A DNA stretch of 64,000 bases from Xenopus tropicalis (GCF_000004195.4 NC_030678.2:83984904-84048903); one strand, 5' to 3'. Positions 24,502 through 36,262 are shown, counted from the stretch's first letter. The notes: generated from the sequence alone by a model not told the origin. Numbers and translations are program-made.

Positions 24502-24560
24502 GGCCCGAGTATACTGTAAGGTCCTGCTCGACTCTAAATAGATATGAAACCTGGACCAAG

Positions 24561-25609
24561 AAGGAAGCTAAAGTGTAAGCAGCAATACAGTTTCTGAAAT
24601 GTGGTACCAGAATGAGGTACCGGAGTGCTCTTGACAATAAGTTCTCTATAATCCCTCTTCAGGGGTCTTAGTTTTCTCTAGGAAGAGTTTATTATTTAGG
24701 TAATTTATCAGTGGGCTGGTAACTTCATTAACTACCTTATTCTCTTTCCAAAAAAACTCAAAAAAACAATATGGACAATGAAATGAAAGCCCATTTAGTT
24801 TCATGATTTTTCCTATTTAATATAATAAATTATAAAAAAACAATTGATAATTAAAATACCAGGCCAAAAAATGCAGCATAAACCCTGTTGAACAAAGGGT
24901 ATATTGTCCAAACACTTTTGGAAGTGTTTTTTCTACAAATAAATATACTTATACTTGTAGAAACTTTTTTCCAATTACTCCCACCATGCTGAATGACACG
25001 TGTCAGTGTTTTTAATAGTGGGTATTGACTGTTATTCGCCTGACTTTACACAATATATGTTTATTTTTCTCTATGTGAAGGTTTAAATGCATCAGTTTAA
25101 AAGGTGTTTTTATTTCTCTCTATCTCTCTGTTTATTTATACTATACATACATACTGTACATAAAATGCCCCAGGAATCTCCTGTAGAAGGAAGGATATGG
25201 AGCACTTTACTAAACAGGAGAAAACCTTTCCCCCCAGCTATTTTAGTAGTATATTATGCTTATTGTACAGTTTACAAACTAAAATGCATGGTATAATATA
25301 TAAGATGAATATGCACAGCTTGAAGTTAGTTGTCTTGAGGGAAATGGCATGCTTGTACATACAAAAAAACAAAACATCAGAGAAGCAGCTTTATTTATTC
25401 ATTTTTAGCAGTGTGGGGCCTGGCCTACTTTATTTAGAACTTCAGTCATATTTTTCTGGTAAGGCCTGTCTCTGTTACTTGTAAAAACATAACAATAACA
25501 TTTATGTTCTATTCACTTTTCAACTGTCTCAATACTCCTGGTGTTATACACTGCCATAATCAAAGTGGCATTCAAGTAACCAGCATAGGTCTCCCACACA
25601 GATTATTAC
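24561..25609. other. No gene or clear repeat seen
   Basis: About 1 kb. I looked for a gypsy LTR upstream of gag and saw none. Open frames of 69-95 residues at 25087-25484 have no recognisable domain. Confidence 0.5.
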
Positions 25610-25967
25610 CCTACTTACAGTAGTGCTGAAAGCTGTGCTGTCCTTGTCTGCCCCACCTCTATGCCTAGGCATTCCCCACCCTTCTCACCATCTAATTGTG
25701 TAGCCAGTGCATGAACATGTGTATCAGGTGCCCCATTTTGGCACATAAACATAAAGATTTTGGGATGATACTAAACTTGCCTTCCACAAAATGGCGTCTA
25801 CCTGTTTTCTGTAAATGTGTAATTCCAAAACTAAAAGAAATTTGATATATATAATTTGATATATATATTTGATATATGATATTTATATAGTATAAGTGAA
25901 GCTCATCTTACTTGACAAACACAATAGAAAATAAATTGGAGTTATTTTTTATGGTGACAGGTCCCCT
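25610..25967 (-). mobile_element. T2-like MITE relative (GGTGACAGGTCCCC end)
   Basis: The right end GGTGACAGGTCCCC abuts TTAA (25968-25971). The interior TTTTGGCACATAAACAT with AGATTTTGGGATGATA matches the reverse complement of 13828-13880. A (GATATATATTT)-like AT stretch lies at 25841-25890. The left boundary is uncertain. Confidence 0.6.
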
Positions 25968-25971
25968 TTAA

Positions 25972-26607
25972 TAGTAAATGCAGTGCTGTGTTATTTTCTT
26001 TGTTTCAAACCACACCCTAAATTACACCATTGTTTTCCACCAAATAACAGACAAGATTTATTTGCTATATGAATAAAAGAATAAATCAGTATTGTCTGTT
26101 GTGGATTAGGTAGAAATGGAGTTAAATGTCTGCTAAAGTAAAATTCAAGTTCAAATGGTTTATGCTAAACAGTTCATATTATATAAAGGAAAGAGACAGT
26201 TTTGAAACAACAGAGTACCCAACTCTGCTGGATTCTAATAGCAATTACCATAGTTGCAATCTGATAGTTTTGCTGAGGGTATCCCTTGATTAGACCTTGC
26301 TGCTTTCTCTCCATTTTGGCAACAATGTTATTTGTTCAACTATTTCTAATCACATTAAATATTGTTTTCCTTAATTAGCCCCTGAAATACCAGGAAGCCT
26401 TTTAATGAAAATGTAAATTAAATATAAATGTTCCTAATTAGTGAATATTTTCCGAAAGGCTTTTAAGAATATTAAGAAATTGCTACAGTGGTTTAAGATT
26501 TCACTCATAATATGTTGCACAAAAATAAGATACTTAAATAAAAAATCCTTTCTTTTGCATAAAAGTTGCCATTCTAAGTTTGAGACACTATTTAATACAC
26601 CAATGGG
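25972..26607. other. AT-rich DNA, no gene; possible conserved non-coding block
   Basis: No coding potential. The part at about 26330-26480, with repeated TTAATTAG, CCTAATTAG and TTTTAATGAAAATG-like homeodomain-type core motifs, reads like vertebrate conserved non-coding sequence. That is an impression from base composition and motif density, not a demonstrated homology. Confidence 0.3.
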
Positions 26608-26730
26608 GGTTATGTAATAAAAGCTGCTAATTTTGCATAGGAGCAGTAATCCCTAGTAAACAATCAGCAGGTAGAATTTTCTGGTTACCTGTTTAAAAGC
26701 AAACATCTTGGTTGCTATTTTATTACATCT
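26608..26730. mobile_element. Foldback MITE with TATGTAATAAAAG ends
   Basis: TTATGTAATAAAAGCTGC at the left mirrors GTTGCTATTTTATTACAT at the right. Inside, AGGAGCAGTAATCCCTAG and GGTTACCTGTTTAAAAGC parallel the copies at 49283-49426 and 43190-43335. It is a decayed member of that family. Confidence 0.6.
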
Positions 26731-28014
26731 GGAGGCTAAAGTTTGTTTATTATGCTTGGGGCAGGGGGCAAAGTTCCAAAGCAAGCTGAATTTTGTAGTT
26801 TGTCCCCATGGGTGAGCTCCCCAAATATGCAAGGATCTGCATGTGTTCAGCAGCAATGTATTATTGGGGGCAGACAGAGAGAGGCACATATGTGGTCCTT
26901 CTTTTGTCCCCTACCTTGCGTGTCATTTAGAGGTGCAGAGTACAGCAAAAACCAAGATCCAAGTGTTTAGAAATTGGGCCCCTAGGGTGCAATTTTGCAT
27001 GCTGTTAGTGCTCTAACACTAACCTTCACGTCTTCAACTTTATCTAATTTGTGCAGAAATCTCTTTCAAGTTTGTGCTAGAATATTAAAGTAGCATAAGA
27101 TGTCAGGGTTTAAGATCAGGGATGCTGTTAAACCTATTGATACTTGGAAAGGTTTGGGCGAATCAGGTTAAAAGCATGGATCTAAGTACAGAGACTTGCA
27201 AATGACTTTATATCCCTGTGGCCAGCTATGCATCCAGCTTGTAACATTATGTTTAATGTAACTGCATTTCTAATCACAAAAAACATATCTTTTCACCAAG
27301 CAAATTCTTTCTCACCAAGTAGGTGCCCTTACTCGCAACAATCATATCTACTTGTAACTTCGTAATTAGGTCTAAAATATCACCAGAGAGTTTATAAGGC
27401 CAGCTGTAAATGCTAGGAAAGTACAACATCTGCCCTTAGCTGCCAAGTTTTTGTTAGATCAGCAGAAAATAAGGGGTCCTTGAACACCTGACTCCTGCAC
27501 TTTCAATTACAACCTGTCAAGTTTGCTGCTGTGAGGCCAAAGGTGACATTTATCATCTCTTCAGAGCAGCAACTGCTCCTAGACCTCCGTCTTGCCCTGA
27601 AGGTCACTCTATAGAACAGTTGGGTTGACTTATACTACAATTTTTCTTCTCATAATACAAAAAAAAATAAAAATAGTAACCTTACACTCTTACCTGTAGA
27701 ATAGGTTATTTTGCTGGAAAGATAATTTGTCCACTTATTGTTATGTTTTTAGGCGTCGGTTTCAGGATATGAGCAAAAATGAGATAGTTTGTATCAGCAA
27801 TTTCCTGTTAGAAAGAGCAAAGAGTAGTCAGAAATAATGCAATAAATGCTGCAACAGGGCACTGTATTTACTGCTTGACTTGTGCAATCTGTGGATTCTG
27901 GCAAATGCTAGAGGGGCTGCTCTAAAATGCCATAGAAATTTAGTGGGCTGCTGGGGGGATGCTTTGGTCTGTGTGTCCTTAACAAACCAGAGCCTATTTT
28001 AAGTCCAGCCCAGG
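26731..28014. other. No gene recognised
   Basis: About 1.3 kb. A short GGGCCCCTAGG at 26977-26987 resembles the outer end of the GGGC-type MITEs, but no second end was found. Confidence 0.45.
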
Positions 28015-28019
28015 CCTGG

Positions 28020-28194
28020 CCTAACCAAAGCGTTAACAAATTCCAAAATGTTCGTACTCCTTGTACAATTTTTTGTGGAAATTTTATGAAAACCACGACA
28101 AACTCGTGGAATTTTCACTAACTTTTCGCATCCATTCTGAAAGTTAGAAAAAATTTACAAAAAATTATCTCAAAATTTTTAGTAAATGGGCCCC
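28020..28194. mobile_element. GGGC-type MITE, left tip eroded, target duplication CCTGG
   Basis: The right end TTTTTAGTAAATGGGCCC matches the family at 10862-11346. CCTGG follows it (28195-28199) and also lies at 28015-28019. After the left CCTGG comes CCTAACC, which fits the inner part of the usual GGGCACATTTACTAACC end with about ten bases lost. The interior folds back on TTTTGTGGAAATTTTA and CGTGGAATTTTCAC-type segments. Confidence 0.65.
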
Positions 28195-28199
28195 CTGGT

Positions 28200-28899
28200 G
28201 TCACTTTACAAGTTACAAGTTATTTACAAGTGCAAGCGAAGTGTGCACAGTGCAATTTCATGAACTTTTTTACCCACAATACAGTGTTTTCCCTCGCAAT
28301 TCCAGGGAGGGAGAGTCATTTTGGCTATTAGTTGGCAACACACATAATGTTATTGCAATAAAACCTTTTCAATTGTACATGTGCTTCAATGTGAACCAGT
28401 GCTTTGGTGTTGGGATGATGGGATTTTGGGCGCTTGGTACAAAAATGAATTTTATGCCCTAATTTTCATGTTGTGTCTATTGATACAGGCCTCTGAGGGA
28501 ACACTGAAGCACACAGGCCTTCCAAACAGACTGGCGGATACACTGGAAAATTGTGCCAAACCATGCATTCAATTTTTAATGAGTGGTGCAAATTTGACTG
28601 CAGCAAAATTTTCACCCCGTAACTGCAGCTGTGCTAAAAAAATGAGCCATTTAAAGCTGTGCTTTTAGCTTAACATCTCTATTTGAAGGTCAGAATCTCA
28701 GTGACCCTAACTGTCAATGCACTTTCTATGTACTTTCTGTATAATCAGTTAACCATACAGTTGCTGACACTCTGCCTTTCTGAGGCAAAACCCTGGTAAT
28801 AGCAGTCTAAAACTGGTAATATCTGAGAAACTGCTAAAAATAAAGATAAAATAAAAAGTTAATACAATATATTGAAATTTCGCATGGGGCTAGCCATAT
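28200..28899. other. No gene recognised
   Basis: About 700 bp. The open frames of 73 and 95 residues at 28241-28668 show no recognisable domain. Confidence 0.45.
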
Positions 28900-29338
28900 T
28901 CTTTATTTTGCAGGGTACCACAGCCATGTTACCTGTGCTCTGATTAACTTCAGCCATACTTCACTGCTGCGCTGCAAGTTGGAGTGATATCATCCCCCTA
29001 CCTTTCCCCCAGCAGCTGATCAGCAGAACAATGGGAAGGCAGCAAAATAGCAGCTTCCAGTAGATATCAGAATAGCACTCAAGTAAGAAATCCAAGTCTG
29101 GCTTAGGACTCCTCCAGTTACATGGGAGTAGGAGAAACAATAGGTTCTAATGTGTAGCGCTGGCTCCTTCTGAAAGCTCAGACTCAGGCACAGTGCACTG
29201 AAATTTCTGCCTACACATCAATATTACAACTAAAAAATACATTTGTTGGTTCAAAATTAAAATTTTAACTGGTAGAGTGAATTATTTGCTATGTAAACAG
29301 TGTAATACTAAAACCATAAAAATCATGACAGGATCCCT
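28900..29338. mobile_element. T2-like interspersed repeat, right end at TTAA
   Basis: The right end ATGACAGGATCCC abuts TTAA (29339-29342) and resembles the GGTGACAGGTCCCC end at 25967. The body (AGCAGCTGATCAGCAGAAC, then AGCACTCAAGTAAGAAATCC) looks like a known frog repeat body. I could not fix the left boundary. Confidence 0.5.
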
Positions 29339-29342
29339 TTAA

Positions 29343-29904
29343 GCATATTTATTGGGCTCCATTACATTTTTAGCACATGGTCTATAACTTTTCATATTAA
29401 TAAGAAGACAACCCTCTCGGATTCAACCTGCTTTCCACTTAAATAGAAAATGTAACTCATTAAAACAATATGATTGCAGCTTTAGGAACATAAATAATGG
29501 CTTCCAGGCATAGATCTTGGGAAGGCAGTGTTTTTTCACCAAATTCCCTTACCGCTAAAGTTACATCACTTTCTACCATGTCTAGTTATCTACAAAAACT
29601 GATCAGCAGGTGGCATTTAGTGGTCATGTGTTTGGTTGCAATGGAATACTAGACCTGGTGAAAAGTTTGCAACATTTATTACATTACCATTACCACTGTT
29701 GTTAACAAGGCATGTAAAACAGTTGATTTTGGGGTTACATGTGTTTTAATTTTTTACTTTGTGGGGTTAAAATATTGAATCAGTTGTTATAGTGGCATTT
29801 TGTATTGTTCAGCTAGGCAGGAGGTAGAGACAAGCAGTGTTGGGGAAAAAAGCAAAGTATGTGTTGTTCTGCTTGGGTGAGGTAATGCTTTCAATCCATC
29901 CATT
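29343..29904. other. No gene or clear repeat seen
   Basis: About 560 bp of AT-rich DNA. Confidence 0.45.
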
Positions 29905-30045
29905 TATGCAATGATCTTGCTTGAAATTCTTCGGTTAATGGAGTGCTCAGTGACCATTTCTGCAGTGACCTTACTAGCAAGTTTGGGGTTAATGGAGTGC
30001 TCATTGGCCATTTCTGCAATGAACTTACTGGTATGAAATGCAGAT
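29905..30045. repeat. Imperfect tandem repeat, about 53-bp unit
   Basis: GGTTAATGGAGTGCTCA recurs at about 29932 and 29989. Each is followed by a CCATTTCTGCARTGA stretch and an ACTTACT-like stretch. A weaker partial unit precedes them. That makes two good units plus a partial, an isolated tandem duplication rather than a satellite array. Confidence 0.75.
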
Positions 30046-30274
30046 GCTACAGTGTATCCTGAAATGCTATACGTCACAATATGTCATAAAATGGTCAAGA
30101 CCCCCTTGTTTGTCTGTCTTCTGTGCCCTTTGTGCTTCTGAATCATGGTATTTGGGGACATGGCAAGAAATGTTCACTATTACTATGTCTTTCTTTCTGT
30201 GTTGCAAAGTGTACATACATCTGCTAGTCAGAGTGTGCTTCATTAGTCCTGAGGTGGAAGACCCCCCATGATGG

Positions 30275-30590
30275 TACCTATGGATTGGAGGAAAGCTGAT
30301 GTAAGTTCAATATTTAAAAAGGTATGACAATCTCATCCTTGCAATTACAGGCCTGTAAGTTTGACATCTGTTGTAGAAAAGCTATTTGAAAGTATGTTAA
30401 GGGATCACTTTCAAGATTATGTTCTGGATTATAGATTTAGCAGTAATAATCAGCAGGACTTTATGGAAGATTGATCATGTCAGAAAAATTCAACAGGTAC
30501 GTAGGAACAGAGGGGTTGCAGTAGATACTGTATGGTTTTTGATTTTGCCAAAGCTTTTGTTGCAGTGCCACACAGCTTGGGTTTTTGTCA
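30275..30590 (+). pseudogene. CR1 LINE reverse-transcriptase fragment, interrupted
   Basis: The plus strand reads in pieces as a CR1-type reverse transcriptase. PMDWRKADVSSIFKKG comes first, then a TSVVEKLFESMLRDHFQ-like piece after a frame break, then NNQQDFMED, a stop, and SCQK. Further on comes VFDFAKAF, where active elements show a catalytic aspartate in the same block (FDxxKAFDxVPH). Stops and frame changes occur at about 30350, 30473 and beyond. The neighbouring open frames (30038-30271 and 30419-30682) are not this gene's frame throughout. Confidence 0.75.
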
Positions 30591-32305
30591 GTTTCTCACT
30601 TCATCTACATAGGAGCAATAGGTGCAAACACCACTATATGAAAGGGTATATTATAGTGCACTTTATTAATATGAGGAACTGATATTTGTGTTATTTCTGC
30701 ATTGCACCACAACAAAAAACCTTTGGCAGCAGAGGCAGAGGAAGAGAAGATGCTTTGCTCAAAATCACTGGAAACTAACCCAGGTATTAAACCCTGGCTT
30801 TCATAAAACAGAGCCTTTGTTACTACTCAGACACCCTCACCTTTAAAGCTTCTCCATGCCCTTTTCTGCACTTCAGTATAAAAAGTCAGGGAGAATATTG
30901 TTTATAACCGCCTTTCATCATTGTTGGAAAGCTGTTTCCATATCCCCCCTCCTCTTTTTTTTAGAAACACGTTGTTGTGCAATAATTTATGTCTGCCAAG
31001 ATATAAATTTCCTTGAATTAATTTTTTTCCATGCTTGCAGTTATAGTGAAATACATCTTACTCAGGTCTAGATAAATTAAGACGCACATCTTTTATATAA
31101 ATTATGGATGGGACAGGCGAGGTGGCTGGGGTGAGCAGATGGGATCACAGCATGATTCCATTACAAGCACAAAAGACTTGCTTCAAATGGCTTTGCTGGC
31201 TCCTTGTAATGGAACCTAACACTATATTTGCCTCTATCATCAAAGGAATGCGGCTGCAAGAGAAGGATGGAGGTAATCTCTAATATAATGACTTGGAAAT
31301 AACAAAAGTCAGTCGCAGAAAAAATAATTTAAATGCGCCCAGCCATACAGAATGTCCCTTAACCCTTAGATTATATATTGTAAATATTTTATCTTGCAAA
31401 ATAGATGTCACAGATTGCAGGCAATTATAGAATAAGTAAAAATCTGAAGGCATTTAATCCTTGCAGCCCCTTTGTTTTTTCATTCACTGCATGCCTCCAA
31501 TGGAACTGCAAGCTTTTCTGCCTAGAGACTCCTAATGCCAAGGTCTCTTGCTTTTGGCACTACTAAAAGGCTTCAGAGCTCAATACCCATTCATGACACC
31601 TCGCAAAGGCATTTCAATAGAGTGTAGCTTTCTATTTTCACCAAAGGAGTCTAGGGAGAAGCGTTTTTAGTGAGTAATATAGAAGTAATAATAATCTGTC
31701 AAATCTAGTAAGAGGTAAAGAATTTCATTAAATGGTAACTGATCTAAAGGGAGAATGTATTTCAGAAGTGGTTCTGTTTGCTAGCTCGAGAGGCTGTAAT
31801 TGAAGCAGGTCTTTTTAACAAACTGCAGCTGTAAACAGTCCCTTGGTGAACTGATTACAAAGGCACAAGTTTTACAGACATCTTAAATGCAGTTTGCTAC
31901 TCTATACAGAATATCCTTCTTAATCCACTGTAAATAGTTAAATCTATTGTTTAAAGTAATGTGTTGTATTGCTGCATTTTGTCATTATATTGATCTGTCA
32001 GGTTAAAAAAAGTGAAGCAGAATAGCACAACCCTCTCATATTGTATTAATGTTTGCAATTTCCATACAAGCCATTTTCCAGACCCCCTAAGGTACCAACT
32101 GCTTGAGGGTAAGTGTAGAAATTAATCAATTTCTTGCTAGCTTGGGGGGCAATTTTCCAAATGTTCATATAGGTTATGTAGTGTGAATTGTGTTGACCTC
32201 CATAGAGTAATACACGGCACATGACTACTAAAGCAAATAAAGAAATGTTCATCATAAAAAGGCATTCACTTGTGGGATGACAACATCATATTGCTTCTTT
32301 AAAGA
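30591..32305. other. Unique DNA, possible conserved non-coding blocks
   Basis: No coding potential. The segments at about 31080-31340 and 31600-31880 have few repeats and a composition unlike the flanking decayed transposons. I flag them only as candidates for conservation tests. They may also have separated two pieces of one CR1 insertion (30275 and 32306), but the spacing is too long to say. Confidence 0.35.
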
Positions 32306-32790
32306 TCCATGGTAAGGCATCACCTTGAATATGCAGTGTGGTTTTGGGCTCTAGTGCTTAAGGAAGATATTAATAAAATGTGCAGAGTGCAAAGACGTGC
32401 AACTAAATTGGTAAAGGAGATGAAAGATTTAAACTATGAGGTTAGCCTGTCAAGGCTGGTGTTGTTCTCTTTGAAGAAAAAATATTTGTCAGGGGACATG
32501 ATTACTCATGTACATTAGGGGACATTATAGACAAATAGGGGGAATCATTTTCCCATAGAAAAGATCACTTAACTAGAAGACACCCCTTTAGATTTGAGGA
32601 ACTAAATTTTCATTTGAAGCAGTTTTTCACAGTGAGGGCAGTGAGGTTGGGGAATGCCCTTCCTAGTGATGCTGTGTGGCAAATTCAATTAATGCCTCTA
32701 AAAGTGCCTTGGATTATTTCTACAAGCATAATATCCAATGCTATTTTGATTGTAAGATCTAAATTTAGTTAGTCTAGGTATATATAATTT
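32306..32790 (+). pseudogene. CR1 LINE 3' part: RT C-terminus and 3' UTR
   Basis: The frame starting at 32309 reads MVRHHLEYAVWFWALVLK, then RVQRRATKLVKEMKDLNYE and LVLFSLKKKYLSGDMI. This matches the well-known CR1 C-terminal block (VRPHLEYAVQFWSP ... RVQRRATKL). It stops at 32516, and decayed continuation sequence (AGTGCCTTGGATTATTTC) leads into the 3' end near 32790. About 70 codons remain open. There is no catalytic core, so it is a 5'-truncated fossil. Confidence 0.88.
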
Positions 32791-33056
32791 ATGTTTTTAT
32801 ATGTGCATATACATAGAATATCCATGAATGTTACAAATAATGAAAACTGGTTACCACTTTGTAGTAACATCAACAGGAGACTTCAGGTGATAAAGAATAT
32901 TGATAGACTTTTTATTACTCTGACTGTAGTATAATGTGTGTGCAAGTATAGGTGCAACATGCACAGTTATGTACTGAACATACATATTTTGTGCTTGTCG
33001 TATGAGTGTATGTATCTCCTGTGTGACAGAGCTCTATGTGTGCATCCACACATAAA

Positions 33057-33180
33057 GATGGGGCCACAGATTCACCCAACCTGTATTGTGTTGTTATTCA
33101 TTAGACAGCAGTGCAAGTTGTGTGTATCCCTATGTGTGTACAACAGGCTTCTTGGACAACAAGTTTTTGCTCATGTAGAT
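33057..33180 (+). repeat. Unclassified repeat, inverted partner at 50891-51012
   Basis: GGGGCCACAGATTCACCCAA, then CATTAGACAGCAGTGCAAGT and ACAACAGGCTTCTTGGACAA, recurs as its reverse complement at 50891-51012. The two differ at a handful of bases plus a small indel around CACAACTGTTACTTGCACT. No protein or superfamily is recognised. Confidence 0.85.
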
Positions 33181-33238
33181 AAAGCTGTATTTTGATGAAT
33201 GCTGTACAGTAATGCACATGGTGAGTAGTTTGTTAATA

Positions 33239-33561
33239 CATGTATCCACAAACCAGTTATCCAGAAAGCTCAGAATTATAGGAACGCCACCTCTCAGACT
33301 TAATTTTAATCAAATAATTTTAAATTTTAAATATGATTTTGTACTTCTCTGTAATAATACAGTACCTTGTACTTGATTCCAACTAAGATGTAATAAGTCC
33401 TTATTAGAGGAAACACAGTTTTGGGTTAATTTAATGTTAAATATTTAGTGTTTAAATTATTTTTAAGTAGGCTTAAGGTATGGTAATCCAAATTACATAA
33501 GATCCCTTATCCAGCAATCCCCAGGTCCCAAGCATTCCAGATAACACATCCCATACCTCTG
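33239..33561 (+). mobile_element. Tc1-like MITE (CAGGTATAGGACC family), diverged
   Basis: The left end CATGTATCCACAAACCAG and the right end CATCCCATACCTCTG are decayed forms of the family's CAGGTATAGGACC inverted ends. The interior follows the family order: GTACTTGATTCCAACTAAGA, then GACTTAAGGTATGG-like and CCCAGGTCCCAAGCATTCC. A TA follows the right end. TA target duplication implies Tc1/mariner-type mobilisation. Confidence 0.75.
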
Positions 33562-34495
33562 TATTTCTGCAAATGCTAAGGTTATCATATTTAAATTACA
33601 CATTATTTGTTATCAGGTAATAAAGCTCAATGTGGTATGCAGTTATATAGACTTGTATTTTTAAATAAATAAAACATTATAGTAACTACGGGGGTTATTT
33701 AGTATTGCAATTTGTTCTCTACTAGTAGATGACAGCAGTAAACAGCACTTTTTACAGGCTAAGCAGATTTCAAATATTAAAAGGCTATCTTTGGTTACTC
33801 TGGGTTGCTATATTTATAAAAAAAATATGGCTACCCTTGGCAAAGCGTACGCTTTTCTTTGACAAGGCATTTGTCGGGTTTATTTATATCCTCTTTATTG
33901 TGGTGATATAGCGTTATTGTTCAGCACCATGATCTGTGCCAGCTAGTGACTTACCTTCTGGGTTACAAGATGCCAGTCTGTTCATACAGTAAATTTTAAT
34001 TCAACAGAAGCTAGAAATGTACTGATTCTGCCAGCCATGTCTCAAAATGAGATAACTATAAGAACCTTACAAACCTCAATGAAAAAAAAATGTTTGTTTT
34101 TTTCCTAAATGGTGTTTTTGTAAAACATTAATGTGTTTTTCTGTGCTGAGTACGTGAGCCAATAAAATGAAGCTCCCTTGTATTGTAGAAAAGGCTTTTA
34201 ATTTATTGCACGTAATGATATACCGGAGGCTGATCAATAGAGCAGGGAGGGAAGTGTGAGGAGACCAAATAAGCTATAAAATACTCAGGCATGATATGGT
34301 TTGCTCCTAAATGCTCTTAAAAGGCAGAAATTGTTTTATAGAATGTCTGCTATTTAGCTTGTTAGTCTAAAAAGGCAAGAATTATCCATTTAACTATTAT
34401 TAACTATTAACTATCCTTCATTTGAAAAATTAGCAATATGTTTTCTTTAGAATAGTACCTAGTAGGGCAACTATTCTTAAAATGCAAGTTAAGAG
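33562..34495. other. No gene or clear repeat seen
   Basis: About 930 bp of AT-rich DNA. Confidence 0.45.
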
Positions 34496-34636
34496 GGTTC
34501 ATTTATCAACACTGGGTACATTTGCACATATGCAGTAACCCAACTTTTCTTTTTTTGCTTTAAAAGCAATAATTTGATTGTTTGCCATGGGTTACTGCAT
34601 GTGTGTTACTCAGCCCAGTGTTGAAAAATTAGCTCC
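34496..34636. mobile_element. Foldback MITE (TTATCAACACTGGG ends)
   Basis: ATTTATCAACACTGGGTACA at the left mirrors CAGCCCAGTGTTGAAAAATT at the right. Inside, CACATATGCAGTAACCC pairs with GGGTTACTGCATGTGTG around a TTTTTTGCTTTAAAAGC centre. No target duplication is certain. Confidence 0.75.
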
Positions 34637-36258
34637 AATGTGTTTTAAATTGCACTTATAGCAGTTGTTAAATCAAAATAGAAGAGAAGTGAAGTTGCAC
34701 ATTCAATATGTTTTTGGTTCACCAGGATCTGTGACAAAATGGATAATATACATCAGTTATTCAGTTGCTTGGACAAGGTCCATCTATAACAGTAGAACTT
34801 TCTCTGCATATGCACTTCAAATCTCATTTTAGGTTGAGAAAGTCTCACTGCTTTGTCTGCATGGGAAGTGCTGCCCTATCAACTCCCACACATAACAGCA
34901 GTCAAGAGTTTTTGGCAGCCAACCTTAATCACTCAAACATACTGTGGCCAATCTTGTAGAAAATACATGAGAGCTCAGCTGCACATCCGATAATCAATAA
35001 ATTGTGCATCTAATAGAGGAGCAAAACAGAACATGGGTAGGAGGTAGGAATGTGCTAAATTCTAGAGATCATATACCTGCACCCAGGGTGCAAAATATGG
35101 GGTAGGGTGCTAAAGCTAGAGAAAATGTTGAAGTTCCAAAAACAAGGACTATGCCATGTTAGACAGTGAAGGAAGGCTTAACTCTAAAATGGCCTGTACA
35201 CCCAAAAATAAATGTTTTTCCTTAGGCAAAATGTTTATATGCTTATATATATTTATACAACATCCACTTTAAAAACTTTAGCAGGTTTGACCAAATGCTA
35301 CAAAAGAGCACTTGATCCCCCAAAGTCTGGAAATCCCTTCTATGGATTCTATATAGGCCGTATTAGCATGCAGCGGTTCTATTTTGGTCTTTTATATCAG
35401 GGATTAAACAGGTTTATGTCCTTATTCTAAAAGGAAATATTAGCTTTCCACTAATCATCTCTACCCCTCCTTGGATTCAGTATAGACTGCAGTCAAGTTA
35501 GGCAACAGCTGGAAAGCCACAGATCTGCTCTGTTTACTCCCTACAAATAATGCATTCTACAAACATATTACCTGTAGTTTTGCATACATAAATATATTAT
35601 ACAAACATAATGTAATGCCAAATATAGTGTCTATCATTTGTATGAAAATCCCTGAATTATATTTCAAAGCCACATCCACAATTCTGACTTCTTTATATCC
35701 ATTTTGCCTTGTTCCTTCTCTGTTGCTTTAGGCTGATATTATTAAATTGATAATTAGCATTCTGAGGTATTTAATAAACAGCAAAGGGAATTTGATAATG
35801 ATTCGCTTGCTATACAAGGGTCAAAATGTCTCTGGATTTATTACAGCTTTGATAAATAGTGCTGGGCATTAACCGCTGTCTACATGGGCTATGCCCTTAA
35901 ACCATTGCCTGCAATAATTAATGTCCTACAATTAGGTCTATGATTATAGTAATTGTACAGATACTACATCCATGAATCAAACAACAGTTGCAATTAAATT
36001 AGACACTGGAAGGCTTTTTGTTCTCACATTGTCAGCCATTTTTACACTTTTTGCAATTAAAGAATTATCAGACCACTTGTTTGTGCTGTCATTCACTGTG
36101 CGTGCATTTTATTACATTATTCTTGGCATAGGCATAACTAAATTAAATTTACATTGCTCAAAGAGTTTGCCTTACCACTTGTATTTTCTCTATATTTCTT
36201 TATACATCAGCCCTGCCCTGTTTTATTTTTTTAAATAAAATAATTCATAATAATTTAC
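34637..36258. other. Unique DNA, possible conserved non-coding block
   Basis: No gene recognised. The 35730-36110 part (with ATTAAATTGATAATTAGCAT and CTGCAATAATTAATGTCC) reads like a TAAT-motif-dense vertebrate enhancer. This is composition only. The 88-residue frame at 35972-36238 is hydrophobic but lacks any recognisable signature. Confidence 0.3.
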
Positions 36259-36262
36259 TTAA

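Larger units (their letters stand above)
22465..24560 (-). mobile_element. Degenerate Ty3/gypsy LTR retrotransposon
   Basis: Read on the minus strand the order is gag (from 24501), zinc knuckle, protease, protease-RT linker, a short piece of RT, then the end of RNase H. That order is the Ty3/gypsy one. After the RNase H remnant the frame continues briefly as an integrase N-terminal-like stretch (to about 22470) and stops at the Harbinger MITE. The integrase core is absent, no LTRs or primer-binding site were found, and frames are interrupted throughout. The likely class is a chromovirus-like (Sushi-related) element, inferred from the gag and protease style. It is a dead fossil. Confidence 0.85.
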
